A stretch of 64,000 nucleotides of DNA, from contig NZ_FOEF01000015.1 of NCBI RefSeq assembly GCF_900110575.1, forward strand, positions 177,781 to 241,780, given 5' to 3'. This DNA is from Amycolatopsis saalfeldensis (GTDB lineage: Bacteria > Actinomycetota > Actinomycetes > Mycobacteriales > Pseudonocardiaceae). This document shows positions 1 to 7,677 of the stretch, one piece after another. Both the position numbers and the translations under genes were made by a program. Below the pieces are notes generated by a model that worked only from the letters and a program-made list of their open reading frames with translations, was not told where the DNA came from and did no database searches. The stretch's first letter is position 1. Every line of letters begins with the position of its first letter.

Positions 1-669
1 GCGCTCGGTGGCGGCGGCGAGCTTGCTGCGCTGGTCGCGTTCGAGTTCGAGGATGGCGGTGCGCTCACGCAGGCTGGCGAGCTGGGTGCGGCGGATCCGC
101 ACCGCCAGGCCGAGCGCGGCGGCCGCGGTCACCGCGCAGAGCAGGAGGAACAGGGCCTCCCAGATGGAGAACACCGTCGAGACCTTGACCGCGAGCGGCA
201 CCATCACGCCGACCGTGGCGGCGCAGGCCCACGGCAGCTGCCGGAGCCGTCCGTGCAGCGCGACGCTGTAGAGCGCGATCAGCAGCGCGAGGTCGGCGCG
301 CAGGAACACGTCCAGCGACCACTGGACGAGGAACACCACCGCGATCACGCCGAACGCGGGGACCGGCGCCCGGCGCCGCCACAGCAGCGGCAGCACGAGC
401 GCGATCTGCAGGGCGAGCGTGCCCGCCAGGGGCAGGTGCGCGAAGGTGATCTGCAGTTCGCGCGGGCCGCGCTGCTCGGCGACATCACCGTCGTGGACGA
501 GGTCCGGCAGGCAGGTCATCAGGAAGACGGCGATCGTCACGGCCGTGTCGAGCACCCACCGGTGCCGGCCATCCGCCTGCCGGAGGCGCTGGCCCGCCTG
601 CGCCAGCCGGGTGACCAGCGGATGCGTCGGCACCGGGGTGGTGCCCGGTCCGGCGGCGTCGCTGCTCAC
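1..669 (-). CDS. Sensor histidine kinase, NarL-type (C-terminal part outside window)
   Basis: The frame opens at GTG 669 (a second in-frame GTG lies at 678) and runs off the left edge, giving 223 residues of the N-terminal half. A short soluble leader is followed by about six hydrophobic segments, then a basic linker ending ERDQRSKLAAATER. This is the layout of the membrane sensor part of HisKA_3 (NarL/DesK-like) kinases, where the linker leads straight into the phospho-accepting His helix. That helix and the ATPase domain lie outside the window, so kinase activity is inferred from architecture. It follows the ABC permease on the same strand after 69 bp that contain a strong hairpin, so it may be only partly cotranscribed. 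Actinobacterial kinase/ABC-exporter loci often sense cell-envelope stress or antibiotics; the signal here is unknown. Confidence 0.75.
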   Translation of the reverse strand, partial: MSSDAAGPGTTPVPTHPLVTRLAQAGQRLRQADGRHRWVLDTAVTIAVFLMTCLPDLVHDGDVAEQRGPRELQITFAHLPLAGTLALQIALVLPLLWRRRAPVPAFGVIAVVFLVQWSLDVFLRADLALLIALYSVALHGRLRQLPWACAATVGVMVPLAVKVSTVFSIWEALFLLLCAVTAAAALGLAVRIRRTQLASLRERTAILELERDQRSKLAAATER

Positions 670-699
670 GGCTTTCACCTGCTCATTGTGGACGAGTGG

Positions 700-732
700 C
701 GCCGGCGCGGCGCACGGGACGCCGCGCCGGCG
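700..732 (-). terminator. GC-rich hairpin between permease and kinase
   Basis: A perfect 13-bp stem (700-712 pairing with 720-732, core GCCGGCGCGG) with a 7-nt loop sits just after the permease stop codon and before the kinase start. There is no T tract, so it could be a GC-type terminator, an attenuator or an mRNA-stabilising hairpin that sets the exporter/kinase ratio. Confidence 0.5.
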
Positions 733-738
733 TGCCGG

Positions 739-1584
739 TCAGGCGTCGGTGCGCTTCAGCCGGTAGGCGGCCGCGGCCAGCGCCAGCACCGTCCAGCCGA
801 GGAAGACGAGCAGCCCGGCGGTGGGGGACAGCGTGGTCGAGTCGTGGGTCAGCGCGAACATCGACTGCCCGGCGTTGCTCGGCAGGTACGGGCTGATGTC
901 GCCCTGCCAGCTCGTCGGGAGCAGCGAGATCAGGCCGGGGATCAGCATCAGCACGCCGACCAGCACCGCGATGCCGCCCGCGACCGACCGCAGCACGGCG
1001 CCCAGCGCCACGCCGAGCACGCCGACCAGGCCGAGGTAGAGGCCCGCGCCCAGCAGGCTGCGCACCACGCCGGTACCCGAGAGCGTCATCGCCGCGTGGG
1101 TGTCGGAGAGGATGCCGCTGTCGAAGACGAACGTGACGAACACGCCGACGAGGGCGACCACCAAGGCGACCAGGCCGTACACCACCGCTTTGGACCACAG
1201 CACCGGGAGACGGCGGGGCACGCCGGCCAGCGTGGAGCGGATCATGCCGGTCGAGTACTCGCCCGCGGTGACCAGCACGCCCAGCACGCCGAGGGCCAGC
1301 TGCGCGAAAGTGATGCCGAACAACGACAGGCTCACGGCGGTGGCCTGGGCGAAATCGCGGTCCATGCGCTCGCCGGAGGTGATCCGGGAGTGGTACTGGG
1401 CCGCGGCGATCAGGCCGATGGCGACCAGGAGCACCAGGCCGAGGCCGAGGGTGATCCAGGTGGAGCGCAGCGACCAGAGCTTCGCCCATTCCGAGCGCAG
1501 CACCCGCCGTCCGGTCACCTTGTAGGCCGGGCGGGCGGACTGCGCGGCGGCCGGCGCGGGCGGGGCCGGAGTCGTGGTGGTCAT
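739..1584 (-). CDS. ABC-2 type exporter permease
   Basis: 281 residues. After a Pro/Ala-rich cytoplasmic leader comes the element RRVLRSEWAKLWSLRSTW, typical of the start of actinobacterial ABC-2 permeases, then six hydrophobic segments spread over about residues 42-270. It should form the membrane channel of an exporter energised by the ATPase encoded just upstream; the two genes overlap by four bases (ATGA), indicating translational coupling. The substrate cannot be read from sequence. The pairing with a sensor kinase suggests drug or cell-envelope-stress export, which is inference from context. Confidence 0.85.
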   Translation of the reverse strand: MTTTTPAPPAPAAAQSARPAYKVTGRRVLRSEWAKLWSLRSTWITLGLGLVLLVAIGLIAAAQYHSRITSGERMDRDFAQATAVSLSLFGITFAQLALGVLGVLVTAGEYSTGMIRSTLAGVPRRLPVLWSKAVVYGLVALVVALVGVFVTFVFDSGILSDTHAAMTLSGTGVVRSLLGAGLYLGLVGVLGVALGAVLRSVAGGIAVLVGVLMLIPGLISLLPTSWQGDISPYLPSNAGQSMFALTHDSTTLSPTAGLLVFLGWTVLALAAAAYRLKRTDA

Positions 1585-2519
1585 GCCGCCCTCCCGAGCG
1601 TCTCGATGCCGGCGGTGGTGCCGTGGTACTCCACGGAATCGCGGGTCAGGTCCATGAAAGCCTCTTCCAGCGAGACGGTCCTCGCGGTGAGTTCGAACAG
1701 GGCGATGCCGTGCTCGGCCGCCTTGAGGCCGATGGCGCGGGCGGTCAGCCCGGTCACCTGCAGCTCCTCGGAACCGGAGTGGCCGGTGATCCCGACCCCG
1801 GGCCCGGCCAGCACCTCGCGCAGCCGCGCCGGGTCGGCCGTGGCGACCTGCACGGTGTCGCCGCCGGCCTCGCGGACCAGTTCGTCCACAGTGGTGTCGG
1901 CGAGCAGGCGGCCGCGGCCCACGATGATGAGGTGCTCGGCGACCAGCGCCATCTCGCTCATCAGGTGCGAGGACACGAACACGGTGCGGCCCTCGGCGGC
2001 GAGGCCGGTCAGCAGGTTGCGGATCCAGAGCACGCCCTCGGGGTCGAGCCCGTTCACCGGCTCGTCGAGCATCACCGTGGCCGGGTCGCCCAGCAGCGCC
2101 GCGGCGATGCCGAGGCGCTGGCCCATGCCGAGGGAGAACTTGCCGGCCCGCTGCTTCGCCACGGACTGCAGCCCGGCCAGCTCGATCACCTCGTCGACCC
2201 GGCGGCGCGGGATCCCGTGGGTGTAGGCCTGCGCCAGCAGGTGGTCCACCGCGGACCGTCCAGGATGGACGGACTTGGCCTCCAGCAGCGCGCCGACCTC
2301 CTGCAGGGGCGCGCTGTGCTCGGCGTACCGGCGGCCGTTGACGGTCACCGACCCGCTGGTCGGCGCGTCCAGCCCGAGGATCATCCGCATGGTGGTGGAC
2401 TTGCCGGCCCCGTTGGGCCCCAGGAACCCGGTGACGATGCCGGGCCGGACGGTGAAGTCCAGCCGGTCCACCGCCGTCTTCTCCCCGTACCGCTTGGTCA
2501 GCTGGTGTGCGTCGATCAT
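1581..2519 (-). CDS. ABC exporter ATP-binding protein
   Basis: 312 residues from the ATG at 2519, chosen because GGAGGCAGGGGC lies just upstream and the protein then begins MIDAHQLTKRYGEKTAV. The frame stays open to 2732, but that leader is not conserved-looking. It has Walker A GPNGAGKST (about residues 39-47), the signature FSLGMGQRLGIA, Walker B ATVMLDEPVNGLD and the switch His in VSSHLMSEM. The C-terminal 90 residues resemble the extension of drug/lantibiotic exporter ATPases. It energises the overlapping permease. Expression is probably controlled by the repeat/palindrome cluster at 2594-2642, about 75-120 bp upstream. Confidence 0.9.
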   Translation of the reverse strand: MIDAHQLTKRYGEKTAVDRLDFTVRPGIVTGFLGPNGAGKSTTMRMILGLDAPTSGSVTVNGRRYAEHSAPLQEVGALLEAKSVHPGRSAVDHLLAQAYTHGIPRRRVDEVIELAGLQSVAKQRAGKFSLGMGQRLGIAAALLGDPATVMLDEPVNGLDPEGVLWIRNLLTGLAAEGRTVFVSSHLMSEMALVAEHLIIVGRGRLLADTTVDELVREAGGDTVQVATADPARLREVLAGPGVGITGHSGSEELQVTGLTARAIGLKAAEHGIALFELTARTVSLEEAFMDLTRDSVEYHGTTAGIETLGRAA

Positions 2520-3005
2520 GCCTGCCCCTGCCTCCGCGCGCCGGGCTTCCCGGCGCTTCTCCTCCGCAACGCTAGGAGCCGGGCAGCCGGGATCGGTGGT
2601 ACCGCAGGGGTAACTGCGGGGGCGCGGTGGTACCGCGGTACCAGCGGAAGTGCTCAGGGTGGTTGGATAATCACAGTCAGACGCCGCGGCGAACAGGTAT
2701 ACCGTGTTTACCGCCAGCGCGACACCCTCCAAAGGACATTGCCGGAATATCGATCGGCAAATTTGATTTCCCGGCGCGAGCGGGTCGGGTCAATTGGGCG
2801 ATTTCGGACGTTTTGCCTGCGTGCGGCCCTGGCTTGAAATGAGCCGGGAAAGTGATTGACCTCGTCGTACGGAGTAGGTCACTGCTCCATTTGGCCGAAT
2901 GAATGCGATCTTCGGCAAGAAACATTCCCGACTTACGACGGGTTGATTACTTTCCACCGGCTGAGTTGAATTCCCCGGGGATCGAGCGAAAACCTTGGAG
3001 GCGCT
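2520..3005. other. 486-bp divergent intergenic region
   Basis: Separates the minus-strand exporter operon from the plus-strand protease gene. Short frames here (for example the upstream extension of the ATPase frame and 2627-2842) have no coding character. It holds the operator-like cluster at 2594-2642 and, for the protease, a clear ribosome-binding site GGAGG at 2996-3000. The 2700-2960 part is markedly less GC-rich than its surroundings, fitting promoter DNA; I could not fix -35/-10 boxes with confidence. Confidence 0.6.
2594..2642. promoter_or_regulatory. Direct repeats plus palindrome upstream of ABC exporter
   Basis: The 12-mer CGGTGGTACCGC occurs exactly twice, at 2594-2605 and 2625-2636, spaced 31 bp (about three helical turns). 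The second copy overlaps a perfect 14-bp palindrome GGTACCGCGGTACC at 2629-2642. This looks like an operator for a dimeric regulator, plausibly the response regulator that belongs with the kinase at the left edge; the protein partner is an inference. Confidence 0.5.
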
Positions 3006-4205
3006 ATGCGCAGAACTATGCGAGGCCTGTCCGCGATTGTCGGATTCGCGTCGTTCGTCTTGGTGCTGGGGGGATCGCTGCCGGCTCAAGCAAGCCCGGC
3101 GGCACCCCTGCAGCCCGGCACGACCCATGCCTGCAACCAGAACGTGCAGGCTGGTTACGCGACTTGCTTCGCGCTGAAGCGGACCGACATCAAGCAAGCG
3201 GCCCTCGCGCCGAATGCCGCCCCGTCCGGGCTGGGGCCGTCGGACATCAAATCCGCGTACAAGCTCGGTGACGGCGGATCCGGTCAGACAGTGGCCATTG
3301 TGGACGCCAACGACGACCCGAACGCCGAGTCGGACCTGGCCGCCTACCGCAAGCAGTTCGGCCTGCCCGAGTGCTCGACGGCCAACGGCTGCTTCAGCAA
3401 GGTCAACCAGAACGGCCAGGCGAGCCCGCTGCCGAGCCCGGACAGTGGCTGGGCCGGCGAAATCTCGCTCGACGTCGACATGGTCTCCGCCGCCTGCCCC
3501 GCCTGCAAGATCCTGCTGGTGGAAGCCGACAGCGCGACCATCGACAACCTCGGCCAGTCGGTCAACGCCGCGGTTTCCCTCGGGGCGAAGTACGTCTCGA
3601 ACAGCTACGGCGGCGGCGAGGACGGGTCGGAAGCCAGCTACGACTCGAAGTACTACAGCCACCCCGGTGTCGCGGTCACCGCGAGCACCGGTGACAGCGG
3701 TTACGGCGCCAGCTACCCGGCGACCGGCGCCGGCGTCACCGCGGTCGGCGGAACCTCGCTGACCGCGGACGGTTCCAGCCGCGGCTGGAGCGAGTCGGCG
3801 TGGAGCGGTGCCGGCAGCGGCTGCTCCACTTCCGTTGCCAAGCCGTCGTTCCAGTCGAGCGTCGACACCGGCTGCGACAAGCGCGGCGAGGCTGACGTCT
3901 CGGCGGTCGCGGACCCGAACACCGGTGTCGCGGTCTACCAGACCTACGGTGGCAACGGCTGGGCCGTTTACGGTGGCACCAGCGCTTCTTCGCCGATCAT
4001 CGCCAGCGTTTACGCACTGGCGGGCGCACCGGGAGCTTCGGACAGCCCGAACTCCTACCCGTACGCCCACACCGACGGTCTGTTCGACGTGACCAGTGGC
4101 AGCAACGGTTCCTGCAGTGCCAGCCAGCAGTGCAACGCCGGCCCCGGATGGGACGGCCCGACCGGGCTGGGCACCCCGAACGGCACGGCGGCTTTCGCTG
4201 CGTGA
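3006..4205 (+). CDS. Secreted sedolisin-type serine-carboxyl peptidase (S53) without propeptide
   Basis: 399 residues; GGAGG five bases before ATG 3006 fixes the start. Residues 1-29 form a Sec signal peptide (two Arg, hydrophobic core, AQA-S cleavage). The mature part matches the S53 fold: Glu152 and Asp156 in GEISLDVDM, the oxyanion Asp230 in STGDSGYG, and the nucleophile Ser326 in YGGTSASSP. The C-terminal DVTSG and GPGWDGPTGLG stretches fit the family calcium site. Classical sedolisins carry a long N-terminal prodomain of roughly 150-200 residues; here only about 65 residues lie between the signal peptide and the first catalytic-core strand, as in short bacterial members. It should be an extracellular endopeptidase acting at acid to neutral pH. 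It is monocistronic and ends at a 20-bp terminator. Confidence 0.88.
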   Translation: MRRTMRGLSAIVGFASFVLVLGGSLPAQASPAAPLQPGTTHACNQNVQAGYATCFALKRTDIKQAALAPNAAPSGLGPSDIKSAYKLGDGGSGQTVAIVDANDDPNAESDLAAYRKQFGLPECSTANGCFSKVNQNGQASPLPSPDSGWAGEISLDVDMVSAACPACKILLVEADSATIDNLGQSVNAAVSLGAKYVSNSYGGGEDGSEASYDSKYYSHPGVAVTASTGDSGYGASYPATGAGVTAVGGTSLTADGSSRGWSESAWSGAGSGCSTSVAKPSFQSSVDTGCDKRGEADVSAVADPNTGVAVYQTYGGNGWAVYGGTSASSPIIASVYALAGAPGASDSPNSYPYAHTDGLFDVTSGSNGSCSASQQCNAGPGWDGPTGLGTPNGTAAFAA

Positions 4206-4248
4206 GAAAAGGCGGACGTGAATTACAGCGTCCGTAGCCGGAAATGAC

Positions 4249-4294
4249 ACGACGTGTGGGTGGGGCACTGAACGGTGCCCCACCCACACGTCGT
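4249..4294 (+). terminator. 20-bp perfect hairpin terminator after protease
   Basis: Bases 4249-4268 pair without mismatch with 4275-4294 around a six-base loop (TGAACG); the stem begins ACGACGTGTGGG. It lies 44 bp after the protease stop. There is no T run, as is common in high-GC actinomycete terminators. It also abuts the broken hydrolase frame that follows. Confidence 0.85.
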
Positions 4295-4299
4295 ATCGG

Positions 4300-4551
4300 C
4301 TCGACCACAGCGGTGGCGTCGACGCGGCGATCCTGACCGGGGCGGCCGCGCTGGACGTGCTCGAACCGGCGCTGGACCTCGACCGGCCGCTGCCCCTCTC
4401 GATGTTCAACGCGCCCTTCGCGCCCGCGCGCACCGGCTTCGACTGGCTCAGCCGCGACGAGGCCCAGGTCGACGCGCACGTCGCCGACCCGCTCTGCCTC
4501 GCGTACGTGCTGGCCTGGACGGCCAAGGCGGTGTGCCCGGCCCCGGTGTGA
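4300..4551 (+). pseudogene. Remnant of an alpha/beta-hydrolase (lysophospholipase-like) gene
   Basis: An 84-codon open stretch ending at TGA 4551 reads LDHSGGVDAAILTGAAAL and continues through APFAPARTGFDWLSRDEAQVDAHVADPLC. This resembles the part following the nucleophile elbow in serine-aminopeptidase/monoacylglycerol-lipase-like hydrolases, whose elbow is normally GHSxGG. Here the frame has no start codon or ribosome-binding site, the oxyanion half of the fold is missing, the elbow Gly-His has become Asp-His, and the protein stops before the catalytic Asp and His. The upstream gene end has been replaced by the terminator hairpin. Internal ATGs cannot restore a working enzyme. Family assignment rests on recalled motif similarity. 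Confidence 0.65.
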
Positions 4552-4723
4552 TCGCCATGGTCACACCGATCCGAGGGACTCGGTCATTCCCTTACGCCCG
4601 GTGATTCCTTAGCGTCAGTGGTGAACCACTGCTCGTCGGGGTACCGGCTGCGCGGAACCGCCCGCCGCCCCTTATGTTCGGGTGGCCGGGTGATCACTGC
4701 TCGCCGAAAGGGAACCGAAGGAC

Positions 4724-5896
4724 ATGGATCTGGAACTCTCCGAAGGGGACATCGCGTTCCGGGACGGGCTGCGGGAGGTGTTCCTCGGCGCGATCCCGGA
4801 GGACATCCGCCGGCGGACCGCGCTGAACCGGATCACCCGCGACGACATCGTGACCAGCCAGCGCATCCTCAACGAGCACGGGCTCGCGGTGCCGCACTGG
4901 CCGGAGCGGTGGGGCGGCCGGGGCTGGACCCCCGCCCAGTCGCACCTCTACGCCGCCGAGCTGCAGCGCAACGCGGTGCCGCAGCCGCTGGCGTTCAACG
5001 TCAGCCTGGTCGGCCCGATCATCGCCGAGTTCGGCAGCGAGGAGCAGCAGCGGAAGTTCCTGCCCGCCACCGCGAACCTGGACATCTGGTGGTCGCAGGG
5101 CTTCTCGGAGCCGGAGGCCGGTTCGGACCTGGCGTCGCTGCGCACCACGGCCCGCCGCGAAGGCGACACCTACGTGCTCAACGGCCAGAAGACCTGGACC
5201 ACGCTGGGCCAGTTCGGCGAGTGGATGTTCGTGCTCGCGCGGACGAACCCGGACGCGCCGCGCAAGCAGCAGGGCCTGTCGTTCCTGCTGCTGGACCTGG
5301 CCACGCCGGGCATCGAGCGGCGCCCGATCAAGCTGGTCGACGGCAGCTCCGAGGTCAACGAGTTCTTCTTCGACAACGTCGAGATCCCGGCGGAGAACCT
5401 GGTCGGCGAGGAGAACAAGGGCTGGACCTACGCCAAGTTCCTGCTCGGCAACGAGCGCAACGGCATCGCCCAGGTCGGCACCAGCCAGCGGGTCTACAGC
5501 GACCTCGCGACGGCGGCCGCGGGGATCGCGACCGAGGACGGCCCGCTCGCCGCGGACCCGGAGTTCCGCGCGTCCATGCACACCGCGAAGACCACGCTGC
5601 TGGCGCTCGAGGCCACGCAGATGCGGGTGACCGGCGCGTCCGAGAACGGCGCGGCCAGCCCGGTGTCGTCCCTGCTCAAGATGGAGGGCACCCAGGCGCT
5701 GCAGGCGCTGAGCAAGCTGCGCATGCGCGTGGCCGGCCCGGACGGGATGCTGCTCGACGCCGGCGGCGAGCTGCGGGCCGACGACGCGGCGGTGGTCGCC
5801 GCGGAGCAGTACCTGAACCAGCGCAAGCTGTCGATTTTCGGCGGCTCCAACGAAATCCAGCGCGGCGTCATCGCCAAGACGATCCTCGGGCTCTAA
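4724..5896 (+). CDS. Acyl-CoA dehydrogenase, large/catalytic subunit
   Basis: 390 residues, full family length. N-terminal helical domain (LSEGDIAFRDGLREVF), beta domain with SQGFSEPEAGSDLASLRT (FAD/substrate contacts) and NGQKTWTT, then the C-terminal helical domain. The usual MCAD-type glutamate (YEG) is Gly in IFGGSNEIQR, but a Glu sits at the alternative isovaleryl-CoA-dehydrogenase-type position in LLGNERNGIA, so the catalytic base is probably there. The sequence style is that of pimeloyl-CoA-dehydrogenase large subunits and of the catalytic half of steroid-side-chain FadE pairs. The next gene starts 13 bp later and encodes the partner subunit, so a heterotetramer is likely. Substrate unknown; branched, dicarboxylic or steroid acyl-CoA are options. 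Confidence 0.9.
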   Translation: MDLELSEGDIAFRDGLREVFLGAIPEDIRRRTALNRITRDDIVTSQRILNEHGLAVPHWPERWGGRGWTPAQSHLYAAELQRNAVPQPLAFNVSLVGPIIAEFGSEEQQRKFLPATANLDIWWSQGFSEPEAGSDLASLRTTARREGDTYVLNGQKTWTTLGQFGEWMFVLARTNPDAPRKQQGLSFLLLDLATPGIERRPIKLVDGSSEVNEFFFDNVEIPAENLVGEENKGWTYAKFLLGNERNGIAQVGTSQRVYSDLATAAAGIATEDGPLAADPEFRASMHTAKTTLLALEATQMRVTGASENGAASPVSSLLKMEGTQALQALSKLRMRVAGPDGMLLDAGGELRADDAAVVAAEQYLNQRKLSIFGGSNEIQRGVIAKTILGL

Positions 5897-5909
5897 GGAC
5901 ACAGCGATC

Positions 5910-7085
5910 ATGAACCTCGAATTCAACGAAGATCAGCGGCTGCTGTTCGAGACCGTGGACTCGGCCGTCGGCCGGGGCTACCCGGCGGGCGGGCGCGCCG
6001 CCGCGACCGCCACCGGGCTGGGCTGGAACGACAAGGTCTGGGCGACCCTGGGCGAGCTGGGGCTGACCGGGCTGACCGTCGCCGAAGACCTCGACGGCGT
6101 CGGCGCCGGACCGGTGGAGGTCTACGCGACGCTCGAGGCGATGGGCAAGCACGCCGCCGCGGAACCGTTGCTGGACGGTGTTTTCCTGCCGTCGTGGCTG
6201 ATCGCCGGGCTGGGCACCGCGGAGCAGGCCAAGCAGCTGCTGCCCGAGCTGGCGGCCGGCGGCACGACGATCGCCGTCGCGCACGCCGAGCCGGGCCGGC
6301 CCTGGGGCACGGCCCGCGCCGTCACCGCCACGGCGGACGGGTCCGGTCCGGCGCTGCTCACCGGCGTGAAGTCGCCGGTGCGCCACGCCGACCAGGCCGG
6401 CCGGTTCCTGGTCACCGCGACCGGCGAGCACGGCCGGACGCAGGTGTACCTGGTCGACGCCGCGGCCGAGGGGATCACCCGCACCGACGGCCGGTCCGCC
6501 GACTGGAGCCACGCGTCGCAGGTCGAGTTCGCCGGCACGCCCGCAGTGCTGCTCGGCTCCGGGGACGCCGACGCCGCGGCCGCCCTCCGGCTCGCCTTCG
6601 CCCGCGCGCGGGTCGCTGTGACCGGTGAAGCGGTCGGGCTGATGGAGACCGGACTGGCCCTGACCGTCGAATACCTCAAGACGCGCAAGCAGTTCGGCGT
6701 CCCGCTCGCGACGTTCCAGGCGCTGGTGCACCGCGCCGCCGACCTGTACGCGAAGGTCGAGCTGGCCCGTTCCATGGCGCTCTGGGCGACCGCCGCCGTC
6801 GAGGCGCACGACAACGGCGCGGACGTCGACCTGGCCACCGTGGCCGACGACGCGTTCGTCTTCGTGGCCGACGCGGCCACGACGGCGGCCGAGGAGATCG
6901 TCCAGCTGCACGGCGGGATCGGCATGACCTACGAGTCCGAGGTCGGCCACCACTCCGCGCGGCTGACCGCCATCACCGAGAGCTTCGGCGGCGTCAGCGC
7001 GGCCCGTCGCCGGGCTTTGGCTTCGGACGCTCTGCTCCGGCCGCCGTCGGCGTTGCTGAACAATGCGGAGGCGGTCACTCTGTGA
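5910..7085 (+). CDS. Acyl-CoA dehydrogenase, small/non-catalytic partner subunit
   Basis: 391 residues, starting ATG at 5910, 13 bp after the large subunit. It has the acyl-CoA dehydrogenase fold (MNLEFNEDQRLLFETVDSAV; TRKQFGVPLATFQALVHRAADLY; QLHGGIGMTYESEVGHHSARL) but a shortened, divergent middle domain: the large subunit's EPEAGSDLASL substrate/FAD loop is replaced by HAEPGRPWGTAR. QLHGGIGMT is the FAD-binding segment. In heteromeric enzymes of this class the FAD site is shared between a catalytic and a degenerate subunit, which fits this pair. Convergent with the DUF1772 gene across a strong hairpin. Confidence 0.87.
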   Translation: MNLEFNEDQRLLFETVDSAVGRGYPAGGRAAATATGLGWNDKVWATLGELGLTGLTVAEDLDGVGAGPVEVYATLEAMGKHAAAEPLLDGVFLPSWLIAGLGTAEQAKQLLPELAAGGTTIAVAHAEPGRPWGTARAVTATADGSGPALLTGVKSPVRHADQAGRFLVTATGEHGRTQVYLVDAAAEGITRTDGRSADWSHASQVEFAGTPAVLLGSGDADAAAALRLAFARARVAVTGEAVGLMETGLALTVEYLKTRKQFGVPLATFQALVHRAADLYAKVELARSMALWATAAVEAHDNGADVDLATVADDAFVFVADAATTAAEEIVQLHGGIGMTYESEVGHHSARLTAITESFGGVSAARRRALASDALLRPPSALLNNAEAVTL

Positions 7086-7090
7086 CGCTT

Positions 7091-7128
7091 GCTCCCGGCG
7101 ACGGTGCTCAGCCGCCGTCGCCGGGAGC
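7091..7128. terminator. Bidirectional terminator hairpin
   Basis: Perfect 14-bp stem, 7091-7104 (GCTCCCGGCGACGG) with 7115-7128, ten-base loop, in the 49-bp gap between two convergent genes; suits termination from both sides. Confidence 0.8.
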
Positions 7129-7134
7129 ACCCGC

Positions 7135-7587
7135 TCAGGCTTGGCCGAGAGCGGTGGCCAGCAGGGCGAAGGCGGCGACGATGACGGCGACGCGGGCGTA
7201 GTGGTAGCGGTCCCAGCGGTTCATCTGCTCCTTCCAGTCCGCGGGCCGGTTTTCGGGGGTCCACGTCTTGCCCCGGTTGTTGATCGGGACGAGCAGCAGG
7301 ACCGACATGAGCACGCTGACGATCAGCAGCGCGGCGGCGATGACGACGAGGCCGCTGCCCGGATCGTGCCAGCCGGCGACGGCCCAGACCGCGCTCAGGA
7401 CGAGCGAGCCGATGTACCAGAACGGCATGAGCGCGCCCAGCATCCGGCCCCCGTGGGCGCGGCCGAGCTGGCCGGCGTCTTCGGGGAGTGCGGCGAAGAT
7501 CCGGTTGAGGACGAAGGCGACGGCGAATTCCACCCCGACCATCAGTCCGACGACCACGGTGGTGAAGACCTCGAGTGCGCTGAGCAG
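7135..7587 (-). CDS. DUF1772 (anthrone-oxygenase-like) small membrane protein
   Basis: About 150 residues, four hydrophobic segments (for example FTTVVVGLMVGVEFAVAFVL and VVIAAALLIVSVLMSVLLLV) separated by PINNRGKTWTPENRPADWKEQMNRWDRYHYAR, the conserved Asn-rich loop and WxRxHxxR-like signature of DUF1772. The start is uncertain: no ATG or GTG lies near the expected N-terminus (LLSALEVFTTVVVGL), but a CTG at 7587 has GGAGG six bases upstream, so I use that; the alternative is an internal GTG (FTT-VVVG). Divergent from the TetR gene with shared palindromes, so it is probably the TetR target. Some DUF1772 proteins are oxygenases of aromatic polyketides; no evidence of that role here. Confidence 0.78.
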   Translation of the reverse strand: MLSALEVFTTVVVGLMVGVEFAVAFVLNRIFAALPEDAGQLGRAHGGRMLGALMPFWYIGSLVLSAVWAVAGWHDPGSGLVVIAAALLIVSVLMSVLLLVPINNRGKTWTPENRPADWKEQMNRWDRYHYARVAVIVAAFALLATALGQA

Positions 7588-7602
7588 GGTGACCCTCCGG
7601 GG

Positions 7603-7670
7603 ATCTAGCGTTGCTAGATGATGATGCAACGCTAGCGCTACTGTCGCTCGTTTGTCTAGCGATGCTAGAC
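7603..7670. promoter_or_regulatory. Two TetR-type palindromic operators
   Basis: 7603-7619 reads ATCTAGCGTTGCTAGAT and 7654-7670 reads GTCTAGCGATGCTAGAC, the same (A/G)TCTAGC-N3-GCTAGA(T/C) palindrome, 51 bp apart. An extra half-site-like ACGCTAGCG lies between them at 7629-7637. One copy overlaps the expected start region of the DUF1772 gene and the other ends eight bases before the TetR ATG. Autorepression and control of DUF1772 by the TetR protein is the simple reading. Confidence 0.75.
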
Positions 7671-7677
7671 TCGGATC

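Noticed and set aside
253..2226. A 657-codon plus-strand frame across the left-edge genes.
   Set aside because: Antisense to the kinase, permease and ATPase genes; composition dominated by Arg, Gln, His and Gly with no domain.
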